Positions 18,480 through 27,261 of a stretch of DNA of 64,000 nucleotides are shown here, piece by piece (position 1 is the first letter of the stretch; each line of letters opens with the position of its first letter). The stretch covers positions 1,736,001-1,800,000 of the forward strand of contig NZ_CP053108.1 in the NCBI RefSeq assembly GCF_013009075.1. The letters run 5' to 3'. The position numbers and the translations under genes were made by a program. The notes under the pieces were generated by a model, which was not told where the DNA came from, made no database searches, and saw only the letters and a program-made list of their open reading frames with translations. This DNA is from Halomonas sp. TA22 (GTDB lineage: Bacteria; Pseudomonadota; Gammaproteobacteria; Pseudomonadales; Halomonadaceae).

Positions 18480-18608
18480 ATGGGTAACGAGTTCGGTGAT
18501 GACGATTTCGATACCGATACTGATACCGAATATGAAAACGAAGAGGAAGAGTTCACCTTCGATGATGAAGGCGACGATACCGCTACTGATCAGGAACAGA
18601 GCTGGTAA
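18480..18608 (+). CDS. Short very acidic ORF of unknown function, perhaps a gene remnant
   Basis: 42 residues, beginning MGNEFGDDDFDTDTDTEYEN and ending in EQSW, with more than 40% Asp/Glu. It starts inside the disrupted tRNA-Lys sequence and has no visible ribosome binding site. It is followed after 72 bases by a strong rho-independent terminator on the same strand. The simplest reading is the C-terminal tail of a larger gene from an integrated element that recombination joined to the tRNA. A genuine short gene cannot be excluded. I do not recognise a family. Confidence 0.4.
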   Translation: MGNEFGDDDFDTDTDTEYENEEEEFTFDDEGDDTATDQEQSW

Positions 18609-18680
18609 TAGCCTCTTTTAACTAACTGCCCAAGGAAGGGCGGCGGATTCACTTAGAGTCCGAGCGGTAAGGAAGCGTCC

Positions 18681-18715
18681 AACCGCTTTCGGCAATGCCG
18701 GAAGCGGTTTTTCTA
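18681..18715 (+). terminator. Rho-independent terminator
   Basis: AACCGCTT and CGGC pair with GCCG and AAGCGGTT (one mismatched base on each side, AAT loop), followed by TTTTTC on the plus strand. It is oriented to end transcription of the acidic ORF at 18480, supporting a former plus-strand gene here. It also lies between that ORF and the convergent HAD gene. Confidence 0.8.
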
Positions 18716-18718
18716 TGG

Positions 18719-19390
18719 TTAAGCAGCTACCTCATTGGCAAGCTTGGCAATCACGGCTAGCAATTCGCTGGCATGATGGATGGCGATGGCTCCCTTGGGG
18801 GTCGTTTCGCTCTCAGGGAAATGGTTGAGGTGAATCACCTGCATACCTGCCTGAAGCCCGGCCGCCACTCCCACGACGGCGTCGTCGATCACCACGCAGC
18901 GCGAGGGGTGGTAGTCCATCGCTTCGGCCGCTTTCAGGTAGAGTGTCGGGTCAGGTTTCCACACCCCCAGTGTGTAGGCACTGAAGAGCCTGTCGTCGAA
19001 ATGATGGGCAAGTCCCACACTCTCCATCGCACAGCGGATCTTGCGTTCGGGGCCGTTGGAGACCACCGCCAGAGGGTAGTTGCTCAGAGCTTGCAGGGCG
19101 TCCGGAATACCGGCGATTGGCTGCAGTGATTCGCGCATGCGCTGCTCCATCAATTCACGCATGGCGCGCTCAAGCTCAAGGCGGCATTCATCCTCGAGTG
19201 GTATATGGCGTGATTCCAGCTCAAGAACGATAGTGAGAAAGCGCACACCCCGGAACTCCTCCATGTACTGCCTGGCGGTGAAGGGCAGGCCGAAGCGCGG
19301 CAATACCTCGGCCATCACCCCGGCGAGCATGATCTCGCTGTCGACCAGGGTGCCATCGGAATCGAAGAGCAGGCAGAGCGGTGCAGACAT
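18719..19390 (-). CDS. HAD-IA family phosphatase
   Basis: Phosphoglucomutase-like HAD hydrolase of 223 residues. Motif I is DSDGTLVDSE (nucleophile and acid Asp), motif II VVSNG, motif III Lys in WKPDPTLY and motif IV VIDDAVVG. It resembles the YieH/6-phosphogluconate phosphatase group, which would suit the adjacent ketogluconate genes, but the substrate is inference. The start at 19390 follows GAGG at seven bases; an upstream in-frame ATG is less likely. It lies 71 bases downstream of kguD on the same strand. Confidence 0.88.
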   Translation of the reverse strand: MSAPLCLLFDSDGTLVDSEIMLAGVMAEVLPRFGLPFTARQYMEEFRGVRFLTIVLELESRHIPLEDECRLELERAMRELMEQRMRESLQPIAGIPDALQALSNYPLAVVSNGPERKIRCAMESVGLAHHFDDRLFSAYTLGVWKPDPTLYLKAAEAMDYHPSRCVVIDDAVVGVAAGLQAGMQVIHLNHFPESETTPKGAIAIHHASELLAVIAKLANEVAA

Positions 19391-19461
19391 GCAAACCTCA
19401 CGTGATGGTGATTGGGTGGCTCCATCCAGCATAGCAGGCGAGGGCTTGGGCGCTCGCGAAC

Positions 19462-20451
19462 TCAGCGTCGCTGACGATTCTCCCAGACGCTCTCGTTGAC
19501 CAGGCTAATCGGGCGCTCGCCCCTGAGGGCCAGGCTGATGTTGTCCACCGCACGCTGCGCCATGGCGGTGCGAGTCTCATGGGTGGCCGAGCCAATGTGC
19601 GGCAGGGCGACCACATTGCGCATATGCGGTAGTGGCGAATCGCTCCCCAAGGGTTCTTGCTCGAAGACATCAAGACCTGCCGCCTTGATCGCGCCCTCCT
19701 TCAATGCGGCGATCAGGGCCGCCTCGTCGACCACCTTGCCGCGGGCGATATTGATGAAGATCGCCGAGGATTTCATCAGCGAGAACTCACGCTCGCCGAT
19801 CAGCTGCTCGGTGTCGGCGGCCAGCGGTACGGTGACACAGACGAAATCAGCCTGCTGCAAGAGCTCGTCCATCTCGCAGCGTCTGGCGCCGAGCTCGGCT
19901 TCCAGCGCCGGTTTGGGTGAAGCGTTGGAGTAGAGAATAGGCATACCGAAACCCAGCGCGCCGCGACGGGCGATAGCAGCTCCGATCCGGCCGAGACCGA
20001 TCATGCCCAGTATCTTGCCATGCACGTCATTGCCAAACTGCGCCTCGCCGATGTTCTCCTGCCAGTCGCCACGGCGAATGAATTCGGCAAGTTCCACCAC
20101 TCGCCGCGCCGACGCCATGATCAAGGCAAACCCGGTATCGGCGGTGGTCTCGGTGAGCACGTCAGGGGTATTGCACAGCAGGATACCGCGGTGGGTCATC
20201 TCCTCCAGCGGATAATTGTCATAGCCCACCGAAATGGTGGCGACGGCTTCAAGCTTTGGCGCTGCGTCGAGCAGGGCGGCAGGTATTTTCAGGCTCGAAC
20301 CGATCAGGCCGTGAGCATTGGCGAGGGCGGTGCGGAACGCCGGATCGTCGGCCGAGTCGAGTTCGACGAAATAGTCGACCTCGAAGTCGCGCCGCAGCTG
20401 CTCTAGGTGGCTATCCTGCAGGCGCCGAAACGCCACGATACGCTTTCTCAT
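19462..20451 (-). CDS. kguD: D-2-hydroxyacid dehydrogenase, probable 2-keto-6-phosphogluconate reductase KguD
   Basis: NAD(P)H-dependent 2-hydroxyacid dehydrogenase of 329 residues in the GhrB/TkrA/KguD group. It has the dinucleotide motif MIGLGRIGAAIARR, the catalytic Arg in NIARGKVVDE, Glu in FEQEPLGSD and His in LPHIGSATHETR. The kinase gene immediately upstream, ten bases away, looks like 2-ketogluconate kinase. I therefore favour reduction of 2-keto-6-phosphogluconate to 6-phosphogluconate; glyoxylate/hydroxypyruvate reductase is the alternative. Confidence 0.72.
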   Translation of the reverse strand: MRKRIVAFRRLQDSHLEQLRRDFEVDYFVELDSADDPAFRTALANAHGLIGSSLKIPAALLDAAPKLEAVATISVGYDNYPLEEMTHRGILLCNTPDVLTETTADTGFALIMASARRVVELAEFIRRGDWQENIGEAQFGNDVHGKILGMIGLGRIGAAIARRGALGFGMPILYSNASPKPALEAELGARRCEMDELLQQADFVCVTVPLAADTEQLIGEREFSLMKSSAIFINIARGKVVDEAALIAALKEGAIKAAGLDVFEQEPLGSDSPLPHMRNVVALPHIGSATHETRTAMAQRAVDNISLALRGERPISLVNESVWENRQRR

Positions 20452-20461
20452 GGGAACTCCT

Positions 20462-21445
20462 TCAATCCAGGGGAGGCAGGCCAGCTTCCAGTTCGTTCAA
20501 TCGCGTACGGCTGGGCAGGCCCTCCATGTCACCGATCACTTGTACCGCCTGAGCACCGATCAGGTTGCCACGGCGTACGGCGGCACGTGGCGAGAGGCCG
20601 TCGAGCAGTGCACTGACCATGCCAACCGCAAAGCCGTCGCCGGCGCCTACGGTATCCACCACCTCGTCGACTTCGAATCCGGGGACGGTGAAGCTCTCAT
20701 CATGCTTGGCGAGGTTGCCGCGATAGTAGCTCCCCTCTGGGCCGAGTTTGATGATTACCGCCTTGGCACCCTGGTCGAGATAGAAGCCGGCAATGTCGTG
20801 GGGCGTCTCCAGTCCAGTCAGCAGGCATCCTTCGGCGAGGCCCGGCAGTACCCAGTCGGCTCGTGCGGCCATGGCGTTGAGTGTCTCGCGCATCTGCCGC
20901 TCGCTCTCCCACAGCATGGGACGCAGGTTGGGGTCGAAGGAGATGGTGGCGCCGCTGTGGCGTGCTTGATCGAGCATGTGCCAGGAGAGCTCCCGGCAAC
21001 TCATTGATACTGCGGCGGGAATGCCCGTGGCGTGCAGGTGGCGCACGGCGGCGAAATCCACCTGCTGCGCATCATCAGGCGAGAGGTGGCTGGCGGCACT
21101 GCCACGACGGAAATACTCGACGCGGGGGTCGGCCCCTCCCTCGGCACGCTCCTTGAACATTAGCCCGGTGGGGTGCTGCGGGTCGGCCAGCAGATGGCGA
21201 CAGTCCAGCCCCTCGGCCTCAAGCGTGCGGCGGATATAGGTACCGAAGCTGTCATCGCCGACACGGCTCAACCAGCCGACGTGAAAGCCGAGTCTGGCCA
21301 GGCCGATGGCGACATTGGTGTCGGCGCCGGCGATGCGCCGCTGAAAATGCTCGACGCCTGGCAGCTCACCCGGCGTGTCGGCGACGAACATCGTCATGGC
21401 CTCGCCGAAGGCGAGTATCTCGGGCGAAGCGGTGTGCGTCTGCAT
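20462..21445 (-). CDS. kguK: PfkB-family sugar kinase, probable 2-ketogluconate kinase KguK
   Basis: Ribokinase-fold kinase of 327 residues with RIAGADTNVAIGLARLGF near the sugar site and the catalytic motif DTVGAGDGFAVG. The blocks RHLHATGIPAA, WVLPGLAEGCLLTG and GDMEGLP recall Pseudomonas KguK more than E. coli KdgK, as far as I can judge from memory. 2-keto-3-deoxygluconate kinase remains possible. The start at 21445 has a perfect AGGAGG four bases upstream. It is first in a kguK-kguD pair behind the disrupted LacI-type repressor. Neither kguE nor a ketogluconate transporter is nearby. Confidence 0.7.
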   Translation of the reverse strand: MQTHTASPEILAFGEAMTMFVADTPGELPGVEHFQRRIAGADTNVAIGLARLGFHVGWLSRVGDDSFGTYIRRTLEAEGLDCRHLLADPQHPTGLMFKERAEGGADPRVEYFRRGSAASHLSPDDAQQVDFAAVRHLHATGIPAAVSMSCRELSWHMLDQARHSGATISFDPNLRPMLWESERQMRETLNAMAARADWVLPGLAEGCLLTGLETPHDIAGFYLDQGAKAVIIKLGPEGSYYRGNLAKHDESFTVPGFEVDEVVDTVGAGDGFAVGMVSALLDGLSPRAAVRRGNLIGAQAVQVIGDMEGLPSRTRLNELEAGLPPLD

Positions 21446-21467
21446 GAAGCCTCCTGTCATGGTCATT

Positions 21468-21703
21468 TCAATCAGCGCCGGTGGAGCCGCGCGGGATCAG
21501 CCCGGCATTGAAGGGGATGTATCTTGGCGGTGAGGCCTGAAGAGGGGATGCCAGGCGCCAGGGGTGATACGCGCCTGCATGGCAGCAGAGAGGCGCTCGC
21601 GCTCGGCGCCGAAGTAGCGCGGTACGCTGGTCTTGGAGACGCCTGTATCGCTTGCGACCTCGAGCAGCGTGGCGCGACGGTGGCGACTGAGGCTCTCTGG
21701 CAA
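21468..21703 (-). pseudogene. LacI-family repressor remnant (PtxS-like), internal deletion
   Basis: The N-terminus, in one frame from a TTG at 21703, is a LacI-type helix-turn-helix: ATLLEVASDTGVSKTSVPRYFGAE..., then LSAAMQARI. Soon after, the reading continues only in another frame that ends YIPFNAGLIPRGSTGAD and a stop, which resembles a LacI-family C-terminus. About 270 residues of effector domain are missing and the frame is broken. The recognition helix also has SVPRYF where SVSRYF is expected. An intact operator-promoter lies just upstream. The remnant lies 22 bases before kguK, so it was probably its repressor. Confidence 0.75.
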
Positions 21704-21719
21704 GGGACGTTTGCTCTGA

Positions 21720-21735
21720 ATGGGAACGTTCCCAT
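21720..21735 (-). promoter_or_regulatory. LacI-type operator palindrome
   Basis: ATGGGAACGTTCCCAT is a perfect 16-base palindrome with the central CG typical of LacI-family operators. It overlaps the -10 element at 21734-21739, just before the repressor remnant. It was probably the autoregulatory site controlling the repressor and kguK-kguD. Confidence 0.65.
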
Positions 21736-21762
21736 AGTAGTGGCAGGCACCCAGTCCAGCAA
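21734..21762 (-). promoter_or_regulatory. Promoter for the LacI remnant and kguK-kguD
   Basis: On the minus strand TTGCTG (21757-21762) and TACTAT (21734-21739) are 17 bases apart. The match is moderate (3/6 and 4/6), but the operator palindrome abuts the -10, which supports the assignment. Confidence 0.45.
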
Positions 21763-21915
21763 CTGGCTGTCACTACACCTTAGTCGAGTTCCCTAATGTC
21801 AGAAGCCGCTCAACTCCCTGCCATTAAGGAGATATCTGATGCAGTGAAGGCGAGGATGCCGAGGGGGAGAGCATCGAAGTGGCACCGGAAGCGGCCAGCC
21901 CTGAATGAGCGCCTG

Positions 21916-22269
21916 TCAGCGCTTGGAAAGACGCTTGGAGTTGGCGCTACTGCGGCGATGATAGGGCGTCATCATGAGGCGGCTGGTGACCCACCATGGA
22001 GCGTGTTGACCGGAGGCCATGCCGAACATGGCTTTCTGCATCTCAAGGCCCATCTCCATGCTCGCCTCGAGCTTTTCGGTCACCATCTTATGGTTCTCTT
22101 TCATCATCTTGGCGCTGGTGGGGGCCTGGGTATACCAAAGGTTGTTGCGCATGGCGATGGTGGAGAGGGAGGTGGACCAAAGCTCGAACGCCATCACCCC
22201 GACCTTCCAGACATCGAACATCGCGGCAGGAGTCATGGGGATGGTGGGGATATCAGTAGATTTGCTCAT
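21916..22269 (-). CDS. Small phasin-like protein (tentative)
   Basis: A 117-residue, mostly helical protein beginning MSKSTDIPTIPMTPAAMFDV. It is rich in Met, Ala and Lys (KMMKENHKMVTEKLEASMEM) and has a basic tail (RRSSANSKRLSKR). Size, helical character and composition resemble phasins that coat polyhydroxyalkanoate granules, which halomonads make in quantity, but I see no decisive motif. The frame runs 35 codons upstream; the chosen ATG starts the conserved-looking part. It has no operon partners. Confidence 0.5.
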   Translation of the reverse strand: MSKSTDIPTIPMTPAAMFDVWKVGVMAFELWSTSLSTIAMRNNLWYTQAPTSAKMMKENHKMVTEKLEASMEMGLEMQKAMFGMASGQHAPWWVTSRLMMTPYHRRSSANSKRLSKR

Positions 22270-22449
22270 GTGAAATACTCTTGGAAGAAGAAGGGCAAAG
22301 AAAAATCGCCAGCTCGATGCACTGACTACAGTGTTAGAGCAGTTTTTGCTGTGTCGCAATAGCCTATGTTGCACCGCATCAAATTGTTACGTTCTTGTCG
22401 ACCCAGGCTGACGCTGTCTGCATCTCGCCTACCGGCGTTCGAACGAAAC

Positions 22450-22473
22450 AAACGGCCACCAAAGTGGCCGTTT
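22450..22473 (-). terminator. Terminator after fba
   Basis: AAACGGCCAC and GTGGCCGTTT form a 10-bp stem around a four-base loop, 20 bases past the fba stop. On the minus strand the stem ends in GTTTGTTT, consistent with rho-independent termination of epd-pgk-fba. Confidence 0.75.
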
Positions 22474-22492
22474 CTCATCGCTTGCAGCGCGA

Positions 22493-23557
22493 TCAATTCA
22501 CTCGCGGGTCCAGCTCGCCGCGCGCGTAACGCTCGAACATCTGCTCCAGCGTGATCGGCTTGATGCGGCTGGCGTTGCCGGCGGTACCGAACGCCTCGAA
22601 GCGCGCCACACAGACGCCATGCATGGCGGTGACGGTCTCCTTGAGGAACTTGCGCGGGTCGAACTCCGCCGGATGCTCGGCCAGAAAGCGGCGCACCGCC
22701 CCGGTGGAGGCCAGGCGCAGGTCGGTATCGATATTGACCTTGCGTACGCCATGCTTGATGCCTTCGACGATCTCCTCGACCGGCACGCCGTAAGTTTCGG
22801 GGATTTCGCCACCGTAGGCGTTGATCACCTCGAGCCACTCCTGCGGTACCGAGGAGGAGCCGTGCATCACCAGGTGGGTGTTGGGAATGCGCGCGTGGAT
22901 CTCCTTGATACGCGAGATGGAGAGCGTGTCGCCGGTGGGCGGCTTGGTGAACTTGTAGGCACCGTGGCTGGTGCCGATGGCGATGGCCAAGGCATCCACC
23001 TGGGTGGCCTTGACGAAGTCGGCGGCCTCTTCGGGGTCGGTGAGCATCTGCTCATGAGAGAGCTTGCCCTCGGCGCCGATGCCATCCTCCTCGCCGGCCA
23101 TGCCGGTCTCCAGGCTGCCCAGGCAGCCAAGCTCACCCTCTACCGACACCCCGCAGGCATGCGCCATCTCGACGGTACGGCGGGTGACGTCGACGTTATA
23201 GGCGTAGTCGGTCGGGGTCTTGCCATCCTCGCCCAGCGAGCCATCCATCATCACCGAGCTGAAGCCCAGCTGGATGGAGCGCTGGCATACGGCGGGGGAG
23301 GTGCCGTGATCCTGGTGCATGACCACCGGGATATGCGGGAACTCCTCGATAGCCGCCAGGATCAGGTGGCGCAGGAAGGGCGCGCCGGCGTACTTGCGCG
23401 CACCGGCGGAGGCCTGGACGATGACCGGCGAGTCGGTCGCGTCGGCGGCTAGCATGATGGCGCGCATCTGCTCGAGATTGTTGACGTTGAAGGCCGGCAC
23501 GCCGTAAGCGTACTCGGCGGCGTGGTCCAACAGTTGGCGCATGCTGATCAGTGCCAT
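22493..23557 (-). CDS. fba: Fructose-bisphosphate aldolase, class II
   Basis: Zinc-dependent aldolase joining or splitting fructose-1,6-bisphosphate. The 354-residue length and blocks MHQDHGTSP (zinc His), [24 protein letters not shown] and [10 protein letters not shown] place it in the CbbA/Calvin-cycle subtype of class II. It follows pgk on the same strand with 123 bases between, giving the familiar epd-pgk-fba order. A second, unrelated class I aldolase gene (fbaB) lies 4.2 kb away. Confidence 0.96.
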   Translation of the reverse strand: MALISMRQLLDHAAEYAYGVPAFNVNNLEQMRAIMLAADATDSPVIVQASAGARKYAGAPFLRHLILAAIEEFPHIPVVMHQDHGTSPAVCQRSIQLGFSSVMMDGSLGEDGKTPTDYAYNVDVTRRTVEMAHACGVSVEGELGCLGSLETGMAGEEDGIGAEGKLSHEQMLTDPEEAADFVKATQVDALAIAIGTSHGAYKFTKPPTGDTLSISRIKEIHARIPNTHLVMHGSSSVPQEWLEVINAYGGEIPETYGVPVEEIVEGIKHGVRKVNIDTDLRLASTGAVRRFLAEHPAEFDPRKFLKETVTAMHGVCVARFEAFGTAGNASRIKPITLEQMFERYARGELDPRVN

Positions 23558-23628
23558 TGACTCACCTGTCTCTCTTCGCGGGCTAGCGATAGGCTAGCGG
23601 TCCGTCTGGCTAGGTTGCTACGTGATAA

Positions 23629-23652
23629 CGGCGTGGCACGATGGCCACGCCG
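23629..23652 (-). terminator. Hairpin between pgk and fba
   Basis: CGGCGTGGC and GCCACGCCG form a 9-bp stem around a six-base loop, 28 bases past the pgk stop. There is no T-run. It could attenuate read-through into fba or stabilise the pgk mRNA end. Confidence 0.45.
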
Positions 23653-23680
23653 CATGGTCCGGCATGTGTCGCTGCGAACG

Positions 23681-24853
23681 TTACTTGGCGGCCTCGAAGG
23701 CGGCTTCCAGCGCGGCCACGGCCGGCAGGGTCTTGCCTTCGACATACTCGAGGAAGGCACCACCGCCGGTGGAGATGTACGAGACCTGATCGGCGATGCC
23801 GAACTTGTCGATGGCCGCCAGGGTGTCGCCACCTCCGGCAATCGAGAAGGCCGGACTTGCGGCGATCGCCCGGGAGATCACCTCGGTGCCCTTGGCGAAC
23901 GAGTCGATCTCGAACACACCGACCGGCCCGTTCCAGAGGATCGTACCGGCGCTCTTGAGCATGCCGCCCAGGCGTGCAGCGGTCTCGGGGCCGATATCGA
24001 GAATCATCTCGTCATCGCTCACCTGGTCAACCGGCTTGACGGTGGCCTTGGCGGCTTCGGAGAACTCGGTTGCCACGACCACGTCGCTGGGCAGCGGAAT
24101 CTCGACCTTGGCCATGAACGCCTTGGCTTGATCGACCAGGTCGGCCTCATACAGCGACTTGCCGACATTATACCCCGCCGCGGCGATGAAGGTATTGGCG
24201 ATGCCGCCGCCGACGATCAGCTGGTCGCACTTCTCGGAGAGCGCGTTGAGTACGTCGAGCTTGGTGGAGACCTTGGAGCCGCCGACGATGGCCAGCATCG
24301 GGCGTGCGGGGATGGCCAGCGCCTTCTGCAGCGCATCGAGTTCGCGGGCCAGCAGGGGCCCCGCGCAGGCGGTGGGGGCGAAGCGCGCCACGCCGTGGGT
24401 TGACGCCTGGGCACGGTGGGCGGTGCCGAAGGCGTCCATCACATAGATGTCGCACAGTGCGGCGTACTGCTGGGCCAGGGCCTCGGCATCCTTCTTCTCG
24501 CCCTTGTTGAAGCGCACGTTCTCGAGCAGCACCACCTCGCCATCGGCCAGATCGAGGGAGACATCGAGATAGTCGGCGATCAGGCTGACGCGGCGCCCAA
24601 GCAGCTCGCCGAGGTGCTCTGCGACCGGCGCAAGCGAGAACTCCTCGGCCGGCTCGCCTTCGGCGGGACGTCCCAGGTGACTCATCAGCATTACCTTGGC
24701 GCCGGCGTCGCGGGCGGCCTCGATGGTCGGTAGCGCGGCGCGCAGACGCGCATCGCTGGTCACCTTGCCGTTCTTGATCGGCACGTTCAAATCTTCACGG
24801 ATCAGCACTCGTTTGCCGGCAAGATCGAGATCGGTCATTTTGCGTACGTTCAT
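23681..24853 (-). CDS. pgk: Phosphoglycerate kinase
   Basis: Transfers phosphate between 1,3-bisphosphoglycerate and ADP. The 390-residue protein shows [66 protein letters not shown] and the nucleotide-binding [13 protein letters not shown]. The ATG is preceded by GAGGG. It is 34 bases downstream of epd. Confidence 0.98.
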   Translation of the reverse strand: MNVRKMTDLDLAGKRVLIREDLNVPIKNGKVTSDARLRAALPTIEAARDAGAKVMLMSHLGRPAEGEPAEEFSLAPVAEHLGELLGRRVSLIADYLDVSLDLADGEVVLLENVRFNKGEKKDAEALAQQYAALCDIYVMDAFGTAHRAQASTHGVARFAPTACAGPLLARELDALQKALAIPARPMLAIVGGSKVSTKLDVLNALSEKCDQLIVGGGIANTFIAAAGYNVGKSLYEADLVDQAKAFMAKVEIPLPSDVVVATEFSEAAKATVKPVDQVSDDEMILDIGPETAARLGGMLKSAGTILWNGPVGVFEIDSFAKGTEVISRAIAASPAFSIAGGGDTLAAIDKFGIADQVSYISTGGGAFLEYVEGKTLPAVAALEAAFEAAK

Positions 24854-24887
24854 TGGCGTATCCCTCGCGTTGTTGAATGGAGACGGG

Positions 24888-25934
24888 TTATGACGGCCGG
24901 CCAGGGGTATCGAGCCGCGCCAGCTGCCGTGCGACGTCGAGCATGCGATTGGCGAACCCCCATTCGTTGTCGAACCAGCACAGCATCTTGATCAGGCGAC
25001 CACCGGCGACACGGGTTTGAGTGGCATCCACGATACCCGAGCGCGGATCGTGGTTGAAGTCGACCGAGGCCACCGGCTCCTCGGTGAAGCCGACCAGTCC
25101 TTGAAGGCGTGTGGCGCAGGCCTCGCGCAGCAGGGCGTTGACCTCGCCAGCCGAGGTGTCGGTGCGTACCGATAGCGCCAGGTCCATGGCCGAGACGTTG
25201 ATGGTCGGCACGCGCACGTGCAGGCACTCGAAACGTCCCGCCAGGTGAGGCATCAGGCGATTGATGCCGCGTGCAAGGCCGGTATCCACCGGCACGATGG
25301 AGTGCATCGCCGAGCGCGCCAGTCGCAGGTCGGTCTGGTGGTAGGCGTCGATCACCGGCTGATCGTTCATCGCCGAGTGAATGGTCGTGGTGACCCCATG
25401 GTCGATCCCCAGCGCATCGTCGAGCACGGTGAGGATCGGCACCAGGCAGTTGGTGGTGCACGATGCCGCCGACACGATACGGTGATGGGCGGCGAGCTCG
25501 GCATCGTTGATGCCGCACACGATGGTGGCATCGACATCGCTCTCGGCGGGCTGCGAGAAGAGTAGACGTCCGGCACCCGCCGCCAGGTGAGTCTGGGCCA
25601 CGTCGCGGCGGCTGAAGCTGCCCGAGCACTCCAGCACCAGGTCGACCTCGAGTTCGCGCCAAGGCAGCTGGGCGGGGTCTGGCTCGGAGAGCACACGAAT
25701 CATGTGGCCATTGACCTGCAGGTGACCTTTCTCCTGACTTACCTGACCGGGAAAGCGGCCATGGGTGGTGTCGTAGCGAGTCAGGTAGGCGATGGTATCC
25801 AGCCCAGAGAGCTCGTTGATCGCCACTATCTCAAGTTCGTTCTCAGGCTCGGCCCCGTCGTGGCGCTCGAACAGCGCGCGCAGCACGCATTGGCCGATAC
25901 GACCGTAACCGTTGATGGCGATGCGATAGGCCAT
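24888..25934 (-). CDS. epd: D-erythrose-4-phosphate dehydrogenase (GapA-family)
   Basis: NAD-dependent oxidation of erythrose-4-phosphate towards pyridoxal phosphate. The 348-residue GAPDH-fold protein has INGYGRIGQ, the catalytic Cys in [12 protein letters not shown] and [13 protein letters not shown]. The segments [17 protein letters not shown] and [15 protein letters not shown] match Epd more closely than GapA, and the epd-pgk-fba order agrees. A glycolytic glyceraldehyde-3-phosphate dehydrogenase role cannot be fully excluded from sequence alone. Confidence 0.87.
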   Translation of the reverse strand: MAYRIAINGYGRIGQCVLRALFERHDGAEPENELEIVAINELSGLDTIAYLTRYDTTHGRFPGQVSQEKGHLQVNGHMIRVLSEPDPAQLPWRELEVDLVLECSGSFSRRDVAQTHLAAGAGRLLFSQPAESDVDATIVCGINDAELAAHHRIVSAASCTTNCLVPILTVLDDALGIDHGVTTTIHSAMNDQPVIDAYHQTDLRLARSAMHSIVPVDTGLARGINRLMPHLAGRFECLHVRVPTINVSAMDLALSVRTDTSAGEVNALLREACATRLQGLVGFTEEPVASVDFNHDPRSGIVDATQTRVAGGRLIKMLCWFDNEWGFANRMLDVARQLARLDTPGRPS

Positions 25935-26032
25935 GATTCAGGCTCGTGCGGTGGATGAGATGAAACACGGAGGAGCGCGATTCTAACGTAAAACGACGCT
26001 CACCGCTGCATCAGGCAGGCGCATGGCATGAC

Positions 26033-26755
26033 TCACAAGCCGAACCAGCGCCAGGCCAGAGGCAGGAGTAGGGCGCTCAAGATGCCGGTCAGGCTCATGC
26101 CCAGCGACGCGAAGGCGCCAGCGGCAGGCCCCAGCTCGAAGGCGCGTACCGTACCGATGGCGTGACCGTTGACGCCGAGTGCGAAGCCCAGCACACGCGG
26201 ATCGTCGATCTTGAATCGCCTGGCCAGCAGATCCACGCAGATCGTCGCCATGACCCCGGTGATCAGCAGCCCTCCCATCATCAGCGGTATGGAGCCGCCG
26301 AGCTGCTCGGTGATGCCGATGGCGATCGGCGCAGTCACCGACTTGGGCGCAAGCGAGGCCATCACCTCATGCGACGCGCCCATCGCCCAAGCCAGGGCAA
26401 CGGCGTACAGCGCCGCGAGCAGCGCCGCCGGCGGCAGGCTGATCAGAATCGGTCGCCACAGTGCACGGATATGCGGCAACTGTTGGTAGAGCGGCACGCC
26501 AAGTGCCACCGTGGCCGGGCCCAGCAGCAGCATCAGCCAGCCGGCACCGCGGCGATAGTCGACGTAATCGATCGCCAGCAGCCACAGGGCGGAGGCGGTC
26601 AGCAGCGCGCCGATCAAAACCGGTGGGCACCAGCTCGGCCGGCCGAGCCGTTGAAATAGGCGCATGCCGGCAAGATAGGCGGCAAGCGTCAGGGCAATGG
26701 CGGGCAGTGGTGTCGCCAGAAGATGCTCACGCAGTTCGATCAGGGCACTAGTCAC
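26033..26755 (-). CDS. lrgB: LrgB-family membrane protein
   Basis: Polytopic inner-membrane protein of the LrgB/CidB/YohK family, linked to murein hydrolase control, autolysis or small-carboxylate export. The 240 residues include the hallmark PKSVTAPIAIGITEQLGG and GLALGVNGHAIGT-like GFALGVNGHAIGTVRAFE. An ATG at 26770 is in frame, but the GTG at 26755 has AGGAG at seven bases and I prefer it. The start overlaps the lrgA stop by eight bases. Confidence 0.85.
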   Translation of the reverse strand: MTSALIELREHLLATPLPAIALTLAAYLAGMRLFQRLGRPSWCPPVLIGALLTASALWLLAIDYVDYRRGAGWLMLLLGPATVALGVPLYQQLPHIRALWRPILISLPPAALLAALYAVALAWAMGASHEVMASLAPKSVTAPIAIGITEQLGGSIPLMMGGLLITGVMATICVDLLARRFKIDDPRVLGFALGVNGHAIGTVRAFELGPAAGAFASLGMSLTGILSALLLPLAWRWFGL

Positions 26756-27122
26756 GAGAGCTCTCCTCATCCGGTGTCTCGGCGCGAGGCATGAAGCGCA
26801 GCATCAGCCATAGCGTGGTGGCCACGCTCAGCAGCGTGCCGGCGCCCAGCGCCACGGCAACCGCCAGCCACTGGCCGGCGAACTGTTCGGCGATGAAGAA
26901 CACCCCCACCACGCCGGGCATGATCAGCATCGCCAGCAGGGCGATCAGGGGTTGGCTGGCGGCGGAGATATCCTCATCGACTCGCCGTCGCAGTATCAGC
27001 CAGGTCGTCATCAGCAGCATGCCGGCGACACCGCTGGAGACCGGCAGTTGCAGCAGCGTCACCAGGGCATCGCCGATCAGCAGCAAGATCAATAACCGGA
27101 GAAAGCCACGAAGTGCAGGCAT
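26748..27122 (-). CDS. lrgA: LrgA/CidA-family membrane protein
   Basis: Small holin-like protein of 124 residues with about four transmembrane segments and the family blocks LPVSSGVAGMLLM and PGVVGVFFIAEQFAG. It overlaps lrgB, its usual partner. No LytTR-type regulator is adjacent. The function in Gram-negative bacteria is uncertain. Confidence 0.85.
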   Translation of the reverse strand: MPALRGFLRLLILLLIGDALVTLLQLPVSSGVAGMLLMTTWLILRRRVDEDISAASQPLIALLAMLIMPGVVGVFFIAEQFAGQWLAVAVALGAGTLLSVATTLWLMLRFMPRAETPDEESSRD

Positions 27123-27144
27123 GGGAGACCTTGTGTTGTTTGGA

Positions 27145-27172
27145 CTTGAAACTGGCCGAAGCGATCCTATTT
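27145..27172 (+). promoter_or_regulatory. Sigma-32-like heat-shock promoter
   Basis: A perfect CTTGAAA (27145-27151) is followed after 13 bases by TCCTATTT (27165-27172), a 5-of-7 match to the CCCCATnT -10. It lies 90 bases upstream of the Hsp20 pseudogene, the expected class of target. Confidence 0.6.
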
Positions 27173-27261
27173 TGCAGATTGTGGAGCCGTTGTCAGCTGA
27201 TATGACGTCCGATGCTCCATGGGGTATGGCTGATGGCTACTGAATAAGGAGGTGTTCGATC

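Noticed and set aside
18411-18486. Functional tRNA-Lys gene
   Set aside because: The 5' acceptor strand and 5' D-stem are missing, so the cloverleaf cannot form.
21796-22362. Plus-strand 188-codon frame opposite the phasin-like gene
   Set aside because: The minus frame has the more protein-like composition and a family-like start; the plus frame is His/Gly-rich shadow sequence.
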